64,000 bases of DNA from Prevotella denticola (GCF_900454835.1 NZ_UGTM01000002.1:186001-250000); one strand, 5' to 3'. Shown: positions 33,961 to 42,493, counted from the first letter of the stretch. Notes: generated from the sequence alone by a model not told the origin. Numbers and translations: made by a program.

Positions 33961-34036
33961 CACTATCAGCGCTTATCATCGCCTACACTGCTTATCACCG
34001 CCTATTACCTCCTATCACCACCTATCACCGCCTATC
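33961..34036. repeat. Short-period tandem repeat between menA and the HD gene
   Basis: About seven degenerate copies of TATCA(C/T)CGCC-type units of ~10-15 bp (for example CTTATCATCGCCTACACTG, CTATTACCTCCTATCACCA, CCTATCACCGCCTATC). It runs up to the ATG at 34037. Translating it in frame would only add a Ser/Pro/His-rich head to the HD protein, so it is treated as non-coding. Confidence 0.6.
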
Positions 34037-34699
34037 ATGCCTCAACCCAACCTCGAAATAATGACCTTCGTGGAGCGTCAGATTCTCCCACGCTATAATG
34101 CTTTCGGACAGAGCCACGGTCTCGGCCATGTCCAGCGCGTCATCAGGAATTCGCTTGCCCTGGCAGCCGTCACAGGAGCCGATGTGAATATGGTATATGT
34201 CATTGCAGCCTATCACGATCTGGGCATGGAAGGACCTCGAGCCATCCATCACATCACCAGCGGAAGGATTCTCATGGCTGATGCACGGCTCCGCAAATGG
34301 TTCTCTGCCGAACAGCTGAAGATCATGAAGGAAGCCGTCGAAGACCACCGTGCCAGCAGTTCGCGCACACCACGCAGCATCTATGGCAAGATTGTCGCCG
34401 AAGCCGACCGGGATCTGGAACCGGAGGTCGTCTTCTCGCGCGCCATACTCTTTGGCATTGAGAACTACCCCGAGATGGACGAAGACCAGATGTGGGAACG
34501 TTTCCACACCCACATGAAGGAGAAATACGGCCGGACAGGCTACCTGAGGCTATGGATTCCCGGCTCGCCGAATGCCCGGAACCTCGAGGCCATCCGAAAG
34601 ACCATCGACAATGAGACGGAACTGCATGAAGTGTTCCGGCATCTCTACAGTCAGATACACAGAAAAATAGAAGAACAAATCATAAACCATACGAAATGA
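34037..34699 (+). CDS. HD-domain phosphohydrolase
   Basis: 220 residues from ATG 34037 (MPQPNLEIMTFVERQILPRY). HD-fold metal motif: HGLGHVQRVIRNSL (first His), IAAYHDLGMEG (the HD pair as His-Asp), HHITSG and a later Asp in KIVAEADRD. This resembles small stand-alone HD proteins that hydrolyse nucleotides or phosphoesters. An alternative Met lies at 34061. The stop overlaps the ATG of the guanine deaminase gene (ATGA), so both are co-translated; a shared nucleotide-salvage role is a reasonable inference. Confidence 0.85.
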   Translation: MPQPNLEIMTFVERQILPRYNAFGQSHGLGHVQRVIRNSLALAAVTGADVNMVYVIAAYHDLGMEGPRAIHHITSGRILMADARLRKWFSAEQLKIMKEAVEDHRASSSRTPRSIYGKIVAEADRDLEPEVVFSRAILFGIENYPEMDEDQMWERFHTHMKEKYGRTGYLRLWIPGSPNARNLEAIRKTIDNETELHEVFRHLYSQIHRKIEEQIINHTK

Positions 34700-35163
34700 C
34701 GAAAGAAGAACTGATGCGGAGGGCGATTGAACTCTCTGCCGACAGCGTGCGGAACGGCGGCGGACCGTTCGGAGCTGTCATTGTACGCAATGGCGAAATC
34801 ATCGCCGAGGGAAGCAATGGCGTGACTATCTACAACGACCCGACAGCCCATGCGGAGGTCTCCACCATCCGCAAGGCTTGCCAAAAGCTGAACACCTTCG
34901 ACCTCACCGGCTGCGAAATCTACACCTCCTGCGAACCATGCCCGATGTGTCTGGGTGCCATCTACTGGGCGCACCTCGACAAAATCTACTATGCCAACGA
35001 CCGCAAGGATGCGGCCGGAATCGGGTTCGATGACGATTTCATCTATCAGGAAATAGAGCTGAAACCGCAATACCGTAAGAAGCCATCGGAAATACTCCTG
35101 CGTAACGAGGCCATCAAGGTCTTTGAGCAGTGGACTGCAAAGACCGACAAGACAGAATACTAA
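34696..35163 (+). CDS. Nucleoside/guanine deaminase (CDA superfamily, GuaD-like)
   Basis: 155 residues. Zinc motifs HAE at 52-54 (PTAHAEVSTI) and PCPMC with Cys82 and Cys85 (SCEPCPMCLGAIYWAHLDKIYYAN in part). The ending RKDAAGIGFDDDFIYQEI with domain-swapped C-terminus is characteristic of the Bacillus-type guanine deaminase, which converts guanine to xanthine, rather than TadA. Cytosolic purine salvage. It overlaps the HD gene by four bases and is followed by a clean terminator. Confidence 0.88.
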   Translation: MTKEELMRRAIELSADSVRNGGGPFGAVIVRNGEIIAEGSNGVTIYNDPTAHAEVSTIRKACQKLNTFDLTGCEIYTSCEPCPMCLGAIYWAHLDKIYYANDRKDAAGIGFDDDFIYQEIELKPQYRKKPSEILLRNEAIKVFEQWTAKTDKTEY

Positions 35164-35176
35164 CAAAAGGGAACAT

Positions 35177-35209
35177 GCCAGTGCAAACCGTCTGCACTGG
35201 CTTTTTTTA
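35177..35209 (+). terminator. Intrinsic terminator after the guanine deaminase gene
   Basis: GCCAGTGCA and TGCACTGGC (35177-35185, 35193-35201) around AACCGTC, followed by seven T residues. A textbook terminator. Confidence 0.9.
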
Positions 35210-35310
35210 TTCGGGACCGGTCACATAAAGGGGCAATCCACGCATCGACAAGGCGAACAGCGCTGACCGGGAATATCAGAACAAAGTTTGATGACGCCTC
35301 CGTTCTGCCA

Positions 35311-35763
35311 CTACCTCCTTTCTTGGAAGAAACGCCGCATGAGGGCCTTGCACTCCTCCCCCATCACACCGTACGTGACATCTGCCCTGGGATGCAGTGC
35401 CTTGGGCGCATAGAGGTGATAGCCCCGCTTCTCATCCGGACATCCGTAGACAATGCGGCGGAACTGCGCCCACCCGATGGCGCCGGCACACATGACACAC
35501 GGCTCTACAGTGACGTACAGTGTACAGTCCTGCAGGTACTTTCCGCCCAGCTCGCCGGCAGCCATCGTGATGGCCTGCATTTCGGCATGAGCCGTCACGT
35601 CGTTGAGCGTCTCGGTAAGGTTGTGCGCCCGGGCGATGATGCGGTCGCGGCATACCACCACGGCACCGACCGGAATCTCCCCCTCTCTATAAGCAGCCCC
35701 GGCCTCGTCCAAGGCACGCTGCATATAGTACAGGTCTTTCTTCATCTGCTCTTCTGTACTCAT
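35311..35763 (-). CDS. tadA: tRNA adenosine(34) deaminase TadA
   Basis: Essential enzyme converting A34 to inosine in tRNA-Arg(ACG). 150 residues. Zinc site: His59 in TAHAEMQA with catalytic Glu61, and EPCVMC with Cys89 and Cys92. TadA-type features are the N-terminal YYMQRALDEAGAAYREGEIPVGAVVV, the asparagine of RAHNLTETLNDVTAHAE and the C-terminal helix EECKALMRRFFQERR. The -7 element 35775-35768 ends only four bases before the ATG. Convergent with the other deaminase and divergent from yraN. Confidence 0.95.
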   Translation of the reverse strand: MSTEEQMKKDLYYMQRALDEAGAAYREGEIPVGAVVVCRDRIIARAHNLTETLNDVTAHAEMQAITMAAGELGGKYLQDCTLYVTVEPCVMCAGAIGWAQFRRIVYGCPDEKRGYHLYAPKALHPRADVTYGVMGEECKALMRRFFQERR

Positions 35764-35767
35764 GGTG

Positions 35768-35775
35768 CAAAAATA
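35768..35775 (-). promoter_or_regulatory. -7 promoter element of tadA, nearly leaderless
   Basis: TATTTTTG on the minus strand, four bases before the ATG at 35763. Confidence 0.5.
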
Positions 35776-35808
35776 CAGGTTTTATTTTGATTTTACGAAA
35801 GATTATCC

Positions 35809-35816
35809 TAACTTTG
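35809..35816 (+). promoter_or_regulatory. Promoter of the yraN-birA unit
   Basis: TAACTTTG with TTG at 35787-35789 (19-base spacing). The ATG of the YraN-family gene is 146 bases further on, an unusually long leader for this genome. Confidence 0.6.
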
Positions 35817-35962
35817 TACTGTAAATAATAATGTAGCCGATCTGGGCAGGAGCAACAGATTCGAAGAGATAACAAGGGTGGAGGCGCATCCGGACTCCAG
35901 ACAAACCGGCAGCACAGCCTGCACAGGTACCGGATCAACTCCTCCCGACAAAGGAAAGACGC

Positions 35963-36328
35963 ATGGCATACCATAACGAACTGGGCAGATGGGGAGAGGA
36001 CGTGGCGGCAAGCTATCTCCGCCAGCTGGGATATACCATTCTCCACCGTGACTGGGACTACCGCCACCGCGACCTGGACATCGTTGCGGTAGACGACGGC
36101 GTGCTTGTCATCGCCGAGGTGAAGACACGGAAGGACGAGCAGTTCGCCGATGCCGACGAGGCCGTCACACCACAGAAAGTGCGATCGCTCTCCCTCGCAG
36201 CCAATGCCTATGTCAAACGGTACGGCATCAGTCTCGACATCCGTTTCGACATCATCACCGTCGTGGGACAGCCTGCAGGAACAAGCGAGGTACGCCATGT
36301 AAAAGATGCCTTTCTGCCTTTCATATAA
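35963..36328 (+). CDS. YraN family (UPF0102) endonuclease-like protein
   Basis: 121 residues, standard length. Restriction-endonuclease-like fold with the motif pattern GRWGEDVAASYLRQLGYTILHRDW, then DLDIVAVDDGVLVIAEVKTRK, where D-(x)n-EVK is the nuclease-type active site. The normal arrangement has R-x-G-E-(I/L)-D; here it is HRDLDIVA, so the Glu is replaced by Leu-Asp while the EVK is retained. Members are presumed Holliday-junction or repair-related nucleases; the function is unproven. It is 15 bases ahead of birA, likely one transcript. Confidence 0.85.
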   Translation: MAYHNELGRWGEDVAASYLRQLGYTILHRDWDYRHRDLDIVAVDDGVLVIAEVKTRKDEQFADADEAVTPQKVRSLSLAANAYVKRYGISLDIRFDIITVVGQPAGTSEVRHVKDAFLPFI

Positions 36329-36343
36329 AGAACAGCTGACAAA

Positions 36344-37135
36344 ATGAGAATCATAGATGCCGTATTAGGACTCTTCAAGCCTTCCGTTGTAACAACAGAG
36401 ACAAAGATAAAAACGGTAAGACTGGAGACCGTGGACAGCACCAATTCTTTCCTGCGTACCTACACGCCTGCTGCAGACGAACCGATGACCGTCGCCGTTG
36501 CCGCCTATCAGACGGCAGGGCGGGGACAGGGGGCGAATACCTGGGAGAGTGAGGCCGGCAAGAATCTCCTCTTCTCAGTCCTTGTCCACCCCGTAATGCT
36601 GCCCGTCCGCAGCCGGTTTCTGCTCTCGGAAGCTGGTGCGCTGGCCTTGAAGGAGGCACTGGCAGACTATGTAAAAGACGACATACGCCTGAAATGGCCG
36701 AATGATATTTACTGGAAAGACCGGAAACTGAGCGGGACACTGATCGAGACGAAACTCGGCGGCGGCCACATCAAGGACTGTATCTTCGGCGTGGGACTGA
36801 ATGTCAACCAGACCGTCTTCCACAGCGATGCGCCCAACCCTGTTTCTCTCTGTCAGATCTTAGGGCACGAAGTGGACAAGGACGAACTGCTGGACAAGAT
36901 CATCAGGAAGTTCTCCGACTTCTACCATCTGCTGGAGATGGGCGGCTACAATGACATCAGTGCGATGTACCACGAGGCATTGTACCGGCGCGGCGGCTTC
37001 CACCGGTTCCGTGATGCCGACGGCGATTTCAACGGATCCATCATCGAGGTGGAGGACGACGGCCATCTGATTCTCCGCGACCGCAACGGCAGCATCCGTT
37101 CCTATCAGTTCAAAGAGGTGGAATTTATTGTTTAA
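36344..37135 (+). CDS. birA: Biotin--[acetyl-CoA-carboxylase] ligase BirA
   Basis: Joins biotin via biotinyl-AMP to the lysine of biotin carboxyl carrier proteins. 263 residues; no N-terminal DNA-binding domain, so a pure ligase, not the Bio repressor type. Motifs: LETVDSTNSFLRTY (start of the catalytic domain), AYQTAGRGQGANTWESEAGKNL (biotin loop, GRGQGANTW in place of the common GRGRRGRxW), IRLKWPNDIYWKDRKLSGTLIE and GVGLNVNQ. The C-terminal SH3-like part ends with DRNGSIRSYQFKEVEF. Cytosolic. Confidence 0.93.
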   Translation: MRIIDAVLGLFKPSVVTTETKIKTVRLETVDSTNSFLRTYTPAADEPMTVAVAAYQTAGRGQGANTWESEAGKNLLFSVLVHPVMLPVRSRFLLSEAGALALKEALADYVKDDIRLKWPNDIYWKDRKLSGTLIETKLGGGHIKDCIFGVGLNVNQTVFHSDAPNPVSLCQILGHEVDKDELLDKIIRKFSDFYHLLEMGGYNDISAMYHEALYRRGGFHRFRDADGDFNGSIIEVEDDGHLILRDRNGSIRSYQFKEVEFIV

Positions 37136-37153
37136 TCAGAAGTTAATGTGATC

Positions 37154-37213
37154 AAAGGAGTTAAAGAAGTTGACATCACATTTGGCATTAACTCCTCTGA
37201 CTCCTTCAACTCC
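37154..37213. repeat. GGAGTTAA / TTAACTCC repeats before pyrH
   Basis: AAAGGAGTTAAAGAAGTTGAC at its start and CATTAACTCC, GACTCCTTCAACTCC at its end form imperfect inverted repeats. A closely similar direct motif (GGAGTTAAGGGAGTTGAAGG) occurs at 42326-42346. Confidence 0.5.
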
Positions 37214-37233
37214 AAAACAAACTCCTAAATACA

Positions 37234-37944
37234 ATGGCAAGATTCAAAAGAATACTCCTGAAGCTCTCCGGCGAGAGCCTGATGGGAAAACAGGGCTTCG
37301 GCATCGATCCGGAGCGGCTCGGCGACTATGCCAGGCAGATCAAGGAAGTACACGACATGGGCGTACAGATCGGTATCGTAATCGGCGGCGGCAACATCTT
37401 CCGGGGACTGAGCGGCAGCCAAAAAGGCTTCGACCGCGTGAAAGGCGACCAGATGGGTATGTGTGCCACCGTCATCAACTCCCTTGCACTGAGCTCGGCA
37501 CTCGAGGCCATCGGCGTGAAAGCCAAGGTGCTGACGGCTATCCGGATGGAACCGATCGGCGAATTCTACAGCAAGTGGAAAGCCATCGAGGCGATGGAGG
37601 CAGGCTACGTATGTGTCTTCTCGGCAGGAACAGGCTGTCCTTATTTCACGACGGACACAGGGTCGAGCCTGCGAGGCATTGAGATAGAGGCCGATGTCAT
37701 GCTCAAGGGAACCCGTGTGGACGGCATCTATACGGCCGACCCCGAGAAAGACCCGACCGCCACGAAATTCACCGAAATCACTTACGACGAAATCTACAAC
37801 AAGGGCCTCAAGGTGATGGACCTCACTGCGACGACCATGTGCAAAGAAAACGGCCTGCCGATCTACGTCTTCAACATGGATGTCGTCGGCAACCTGAAGA
37901 AGGTGATTGACGGAGAAGACATCGGCACGCTGGTACACAACTGA
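37234..37944 (+). CDS. pyrH: Uridylate kinase (UMP kinase) PyrH
   Basis: Bacterial hexameric UMP kinase: UMP plus ATP gives UDP, for pyrimidine nucleotides. 236 residues. Amino-acid-kinase fold: KRILLKLSGESLMGKQGFGID, IVIGGGNIFRG, GDQMGMCATVINSLAL, FSAGTGCPYFTTDTGSSLRGIEI (in part), GIYTADPEKDPTATKF and LTATTMCKENGLPIYVFNM. Clearly PyrH, not a uridine kinase. The 98-base gap from birA contains GGAGTTAA-type repeats. Confidence 0.97.
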   Translation: MARFKRILLKLSGESLMGKQGFGIDPERLGDYARQIKEVHDMGVQIGIVIGGGNIFRGLSGSQKGFDRVKGDQMGMCATVINSLALSSALEAIGVKAKVLTAIRMEPIGEFYSKWKAIEAMEAGYVCVFSAGTGCPYFTTDTGSSLRGIEIEADVMLKGTRVDGIYTADPEKDPTATKFTEITYDEIYNKGLKVMDLTATTMCKENGLPIYVFNMDVVGNLKKVIDGEDIGTLVHN

Positions 37945-38166
37945 AAACTGAGTAGACAGAATGACAACAAGACAGAAGGATTGAATAAGCAGAAGGACGG
38001 AATGAATTGTCGTTCTGTCTGTCTTCTTTCAGTGTATTCGCCCCTCTCGGACGCTCTTCCATTCTGTCTACATTCTTTCTGTCCACAGTACCTGCGTATA
38101 CGGAGAAGCAGCTGTTATAATTCCTTAATCTATACATTGTCCATGAATAGTAAGAAATAATTTTCT

Positions 38167-38174
38167 TATCTTTG
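38167..38174 (+). promoter_or_regulatory. -7 promoter element of the DsbD-like gene
   Basis: TATCTTTG, 27 bases before the ATG at 38202. It excludes a start at 38172. Confidence 0.65.
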
Positions 38175-38201
38175 CAGGCAAAATACCAAATTTACAGATC
38201 A

Positions 38202-40301
38202 ATGAACAAAAGAAACACTTTACTTTTTCTCTTCACACTGTTGCTAAGCCTGACCGCCATGGCACAGCAGAAGCCTGTTCACTTCTCTGTGCAGCAGAAA
38301 CAGGTGTCGCCGACAGAGGTCGACATCGTCTTCACGGCGAAGATCGACCAGGGATGGCATATCTATTCCACCAACCTGCCGGCCGGCGGCCCTACATCGG
38401 CGAGCCTGCACGTAGAGAAAAGCGAGGGCCTGACACCTGTCGGCAGGCTGACACCCCACGGCAAGGAGACAAGCGCGTATGACAAGAACTTCGAGATGAC
38501 GCTCCGTTACTTCGAGCACAGCGCCAGCTTCGTGCAGCGTTACAAGATTACCGCCAAGACCTACAGCATAAAAGGCTATCTGGAGTACGGCACCTGCAAT
38601 GACGAGATGTGCATGCCGCCGATGCAGGAAGAGTTCAACTTCAAAGGCAACGGACCTGCCTCCGCACCGGCAGCCACACCGACGGCATCCAACACCGAAA
38701 CCGATAAAACGACAACAGCTGCCACCCCCGTGGCAGCTGATGGTTTATCTGCACTTGCCACCATGACGGCCGACACCGCCGGCGGCAAGGCCGTACAGCA
38801 GGTCGACACGGCGGTCTCCGCACGGCAGGCAAGCGTGCAGACCACGCCGGACGCCGACCTGTGGAAGCCCGTCATCAAGGAACTGTCAGCGTTCAACAAC
38901 ACGAAGGACGGCGGCAGCAGGTCCCTGTGGGCGATCTTCTTCATGGGCATCGCAGGCGGTCTGGTGGCTCTGCTGACCCCCTGCGTATGGCCGATCATCC
39001 CGATGACGGTCAGCTTCTTCCTCAAGCGGGCCAAGGACGACCGCAGGAAAGGCATCCGCGATGCGGTCACGTACGGCCTGTCCATCATCGTCATCTACAT
39101 GGGGCTGGCAACGCTGATTACGGCCGCCTTCGGCCCACAGAAACTGAACGAACTGGCCACGAACGCCCCTTTCAACATCTTCTTCTTCCTGCTGCTGCTG
39201 GTCTTCGCCTTCAGCTTCTTCGGCTGGTTCGAGCTCCGGCTGCCCTCCTCATGGGGCAATGCGGTCGACAACAAGGCTTCCGCCACGACCGGTCTGCTCT
39301 CCATTTTCCTGATGGCATTCACCCTGTCGCTGGTAAGTTTCTCCTGCACAGCCCCAGTGGTAGGCCTGCTCCTTGTCCAGGCGGCCACAAGCGGCGACTG
39401 GGTGGCGCCGGCCGTCGGTATGTTTGGCTTCGCCCTGGCACTCGCCCTGCCCTTTACGGTCTTCGCCCTCTTCCCTTCCTGGCTGAAGCAGGCCCCGAAG
39501 TCCGGCTCGTGGATGAACATGATCAAGGTGGTCCTGGGCTTCATCGAACTGGCGTTCTCGCTGAAGTTCCTCTCTGTGGCCGACCTCGCTTACGGCTGGC
39601 ACATCCTCGACCGTGAGACCTTCCTCTCGATCTGGATCGTACTCTTCGGTCTGCTGGGCCTTTACCTCATCGGCAGGCTCAAGTTCCCGCACGACGACCC
39701 GGAGCAGAAAGCGATGCCGGTACCGGCCATCATGCTGGGACTGTGTTCTCTGGCCTTCTCCGTCTATATGCTCCCGGGACTGTGGGGCGCACCCTGCAAG
39801 GCGGTCAGCGCCTTCGCCCCTCCCATCAACACGCAGGACTTCAACCTTGCCCCGCAGAGCGTCCATGCCCAGTACACCGACTATGAGGAGGGGATGCGCG
39901 CGGCGGCAGCAGCCGGCAAGCCGGTCCTGATCGACTTCACCGGCTTCGGCTGTGTCAACTGCCGGAAGATGGAGGCATCCGTATGGACCGACGCACGCGT
40001 GGCCGACAGGCTCATGAAGGATTACGTGCTCATCTCGCTCTATGTAGACGACAAGACGCCGCTGAAACAGCCTGTACAGGTGAAATCTGCTGACGGAAGC
40101 ACCCGCACGCTGCGTACCGTCGGCGACAAGTGGAGCTACCTGGAGCAGACGAAGTTCGGCTATCTGGCACAGCCGTTCTATGTCCCTCTGGACAATACCG
40201 GCAGACCGCTGAACGGCAGCTTCAGCTTCAAGGAGGATGTGCCTGCCTACCTCAGTTTCCTTGACAAGGGGCTGGAACGCTACCGGGCGAAGAGACAATA
40301 G
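38202..40301 (+). CDS. DsbD-like thiol:disulfide interchange protein
   Basis: 699 residues from ATG 38202. Signal peptide (1-~20), an N-terminal DsbD-alpha-like immunoglobulin domain (~20-145, DQGWHIYSTNLPAGGPTS, CNDEMCMPP with its Cys pair), a Thr/Ala-rich linker (~155-225), eight transmembrane helices (~245-540) with the redox Cys pair in LLTPCVWPIIPMTVSFFLK and SFSCTAPVVGLLL, and a C-terminal thioredoxin domain (~555-699) with FTGFGCVNCRKME (CVNC). It moves electrons from cytosolic thioredoxin to the periplasm to reduce disulfides, supporting cytochrome c maturation or isomerases. Full length and intact. A strong hairpin follows. Confidence 0.93.
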   Translation: MNKRNTLLFLFTLLLSLTAMAQQKPVHFSVQQKQVSPTEVDIVFTAKIDQGWHIYSTNLPAGGPTSASLHVEKSEGLTPVGRLTPHGKETSAYDKNFEMTLRYFEHSASFVQRYKITAKTYSIKGYLEYGTCNDEMCMPPMQEEFNFKGNGPASAPAATPTASNTETDKTTTAATPVAADGLSALATMTADTAGGKAVQQVDTAVSARQASVQTTPDADLWKPVIKELSAFNNTKDGGSRSLWAIFFMGIAGGLVALLTPCVWPIIPMTVSFFLKRAKDDRRKGIRDAVTYGLSIIVIYMGLATLITAAFGPQKLNELATNAPFNIFFFLLLLVFAFSFFGWFELRLPSSWGNAVDNKASATTGLLSIFLMAFTLSLVSFSCTAPVVGLLLVQAATSGDWVAPAVGMFGFALALALPFTVFALFPSWLKQAPKSGSWMNMIKVVLGFIELAFSLKFLSVADLAYGWHILDRETFLSIWIVLFGLLGLYLIGRLKFPHDDPEQKAMPVPAIMLGLCSLAFSVYMLPGLWGAPCKAVSAFAPPINTQDFNLAPQSVHAQYTDYEEGMRAAAAAGKPVLIDFTGFGCVNCRKMEASVWTDARVADRLMKDYVLISLYVDDKTPLKQPVQVKSADGSTRTLRTVGDKWSYLEQTKFGYLAQPFYVPLDNTGRPLNGSFSFKEDVPAYLSFLDKGLERYRAKRQ

Positions 40302-40374
40302 GATTTACGCATAGCGTCATCCGTTCCTGCGAGCTGCTGCTACGGCACACCCGCCGGACGATGACACATTGACA

Positions 40375-40433
40375 AAAGGGGCTGTATCAGAAACCGGGAT
40401 GAAACCCAGGCTTACTTCTGATACAGCCCCTTT
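40375..40433 (+). terminator. 18-bp perfect hairpin after the DsbD-like gene
   Basis: AAAGGGGCTGTATCAGAA (40375-40392) and its exact complement (40416-40433) around a 23-base loop. No long U-tract (CGGCGTTTTCC follows). Confidence 0.6.
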
Positions 40434-40551
40434 CGGCGTTTTCCGGCAGGAGACCGGATTACGTTGCAGCCCCCATGTCCACCTGTATGAACCATACAAA
40501 AAGCAGAACGGCAACTGCCAGATTTCCAGTAGCTTACAATCCATGCTGAAA

Positions 40552-40648
40552 AGGTGCCTAATTGAAGTCCAGACAGGCGTTACTTGAAGGCCAAATGGGC
40601 GTTAACTGAAAGCCAAACAGGCGTTATCTGAATGGCAGGCGGGCATCG
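40552..40648. repeat. Block D of the dispersed ~22-bp repeat family (best-conserved copy)
   Basis: Units AGGTGCCTAATTGAAGTCCA, AGGCGTTACTTGAAGGCCAA, GGGCGTTAACTGAAAGCCAA, AGGCGTTATCTGAATGGCA, with a remnant GGGCATCGG. Starts with AAAAGGTGC. Period 22-23 bp. The remaining gap 40434-41065 shows no gene apart from the udk terminator. Confidence 0.8.
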
Positions 40649-40942
40649 GTCAGATAACGGATAAGCGGAAGCCGTGATTTCCATCATGGAATGCGAGTCC
40701 GCCGACAGCAAATGAACAAAAACGCCCAATACATCCCTTCTCTTCCCAACGCTCCCTTTTCTCCCCGCATCGGAGACGCTCTGCCTCTGTGCTCTCCGTG
40801 CCTCCGTGTGAGACCTTTTCCTCAAATAGTCGGAAGAAAACGGGGCCCGTCATCGTATCTTTTGCAACAACCCACACCGAAAAACAAAGGGAGTCGAAAT
40901 GCAAACATCATTCTTGGAATCATACAGTTCAAGACTATCCAA

Positions 40943-40993
40943 CAAAAAAAGACCACTTCAAAACTCGTTTTGAGTAAAGAAATGGTCTTTTCT
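40943..40993 (-). terminator. Intrinsic terminator of udk
   Basis: On the minus strand AAAAGACCATTTC pairs with GAAGTGGTCTTTT through a compound stem (inner hairpin TCAAAAC/GTTTTGA), followed by a T-run of seven. It lies about 75 bases after the udk stop at 41066. Confidence 0.75.
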
Positions 40994-41065
40994 TTATTTT
41001 CCAGGGAATTGCTGCTTACAGACAGGAAGTCGTCAGACCCTGCATTCAGGCATACACACTCCTTT

Positions 41066-41695
41066 CTATTGTTTCTCCGGCATCAGCCCCTCGATGTACC
41101 TGCAGAGGATATTGATGCCCTTCACGTTCTCTCCCCCCTGCGGAATAATCAGGTCGGCGTAACGCTTCGTCGGCTCGATGAACTGCTCGTGCATGGGCTT
41201 CAGCACCTCCAGATAGCGTTCGACAACCATCGAAACGGTACGTCCACGGTCGATCGTATCGCGCTGGATGTTGCGGATGAGGCGTTCGTCAGGGTCGCAG
41301 TCGACAAAAATCTTGAGGTCCATCATGTCGCGCAGACGCTTGTTGCTGAGTGCCATGATGCCTTCGACGATGATGACGGGCTTCGACTCGACGTGGATGG
41401 TCTCCGGCAGACGGTTGCTGAGAATGTAACTGTACGTAGGCTGTTCGATGGCTTTCCCCTCACGCAGTTCATTCACCTGCCTGATCAGCAGCTTCCAGTC
41501 GAAAGCGTCAGGATGATCGAAGTTGATGGCCTTGCGCTCTTCGTCAGTAAGTCCCGTCGTATCATTATAATAGGAGTCCAGCGGGACGACAGCCACGTAA
41601 TGGGGAGGAAGACTCGCTACGATTTTCTTCACTACAGTGGTCTTTCCCGACCCTGTTCCGCCGGCTATACCGATGATTGTTATCTTTTCCTTCAT
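41066..41695 (-). CDS. udk: Uridine kinase
   Basis: Phosphorylates uridine and cytidine to UMP and CMP in pyrimidine salvage. 209 residues from ATG 41695 (MKEKITIIGIAGGTGSGKTT), with Walker A GGTGSGKTT, VPLDSYYND with substrate-binding residues, NFDHPDAFDWKLL, VIIVEGIMAL and FVDCDPDERLIRNIQRDTIDRGR. Another in-frame ATG at 41737 overlaps the glycosylase stop (ATGA) and would add 14 basic residues; family alignments start at MKEKI, so I prefer 41695, but translational coupling from 41737 cannot be excluded. Confidence 0.95.
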   Translation of the reverse strand: MKEKITIIGIAGGTGSGKTTVVKKIVASLPPHYVAVVPLDSYYNDTTGLTDEERKAINFDHPDAFDWKLLIRQVNELREGKAIEQPTYSYILSNRLPETIHVESKPVIIVEGIMALSNKRLRDMMDLKIFVDCDPDERLIRNIQRDTIDRGRTVSMVVERYLEVLKPMHEQFIEPTKRYADLIIPQGGENVKGINILCRYIEGLMPEKQ

Positions 41696-41733
41696 CTTTG
41701 TTGGTTTAATTGTCTTTCTCGCTGCCGCACCTC

Positions 41734-42318
41734 TCATCCTAACAAATCAATCTCCTCGAACATCCGCCGGTAGTATTCGGCCTTCTTCTCCACCTTCATG
41801 GGATAGGCACGGCTGCTACTGGGCTCACGGTAGAGACGGATGACACGCTGGCCGAAGCGGAACTCCCTGTGGTCGCCCATCTTCATCTTGCGTGCGTCGA
41901 TTCCGTAATGGTCCGTGAAGACTTTCGTCGCCAGCTGCCCCGCTGCCAGTACGGCCCGGCACGCCGGAAGCGAACGGAGCATTCCGTCAAGGTCGGCCGG
42001 TTCGACGATTTCCAAATCCTTGTCGGAAGCAGTGCCCGTAGTACGGCGGATGCGCAGTGCGGTGTCGAAGATGGCAATCCCCTTCTCCTTCAGGAACGGC
42101 TTGAGCAGATCCAGCTTATAGGTTCTGTCCGCTTCGTTCACGAAATACTGTTTGTCGCCGAAGAAGACATGACCGAAGATGCGCCACATATCATTCGTGT
42201 AATTGGGGTAATACCATTCCATGCACCACCGCTTGGGTGCCGGCGGGAAAGTTCCCAGCAGCAGAAGGCGGGCATTGGAAGGCAGCCACGGTTCAAAGGG
42301 ATGGGTTTCTATTTCCAT
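41734..42318 (-). CDS. Uracil-DNA glycosylase superfamily protein
   Basis: 194 residues. Motif 1 RLLLLGTFPPAPKRWCMEWYY (GxFPP where the superfamily has GxxPG) and motif near the C-terminus RLYREPSSSRAYPMKVEKK (superfamily SPSP/HPS-type motif as PSSSR). The middle has IFGHVFFGDKQYFV and IAIFDTALRIRRTTGTASDKDL. This fits the Bacteroidetes branch annotated as uracil-DNA glycosylase family, presumably removing uracil or mismatched T/U from DNA in base-excision repair. The exact specificity is not visible. Adjacent to udk, with overlapping ATGA. Confidence 0.8.
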   Translation of the reverse strand: MEIETHPFEPWLPSNARLLLLGTFPPAPKRWCMEWYYPNYTNDMWRIFGHVFFGDKQYFVNEADRTYKLDLLKPFLKEKGIAIFDTALRIRRTTGTASDKDLEIVEPADLDGMLRSLPACRAVLAAGQLATKVFTDHYGIDARKMKMGDHREFRFGQRVIRLYREPSSSRAYPMKVEKKAEYYRRMFEEIDLLG

Positions 42319-42416
42319 CTTTCTGCGGAGTTAAGGGAGTTGAAGGATTCCGGTCATCACCTTTGCGTCCCTGGGTTTGAATTTACAGGAGTCGAGGGGG
42401 CAAGGGAGCTAAGACA

Positions 42417-42438
42417 ACCGGCAGAAGCATCTGCCGGT
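42417..42438 (-). terminator. Short palindrome downstream of the second EEP gene
   Basis: ACCGGCAGA and TCTGCCGGT around AGCA. On the minus strand it is followed by TGTCTTAG. It lies 55 bases after the stop at 42494. Confidence 0.45.
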
Positions 42439-42493
42439 ACAACGGCCGCTCCCTGTATCTTTCTTCCTCTTGCCGGAGGGAAGGGCAGGACTT

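Noticed and set aside
41696..41737. Upstream ATG giving a longer Udk
   Set aside because: It overlaps the preceding stop as ATGA and could be used, but the extra 14 basic residues are not part of the family; kept as an alternative only.
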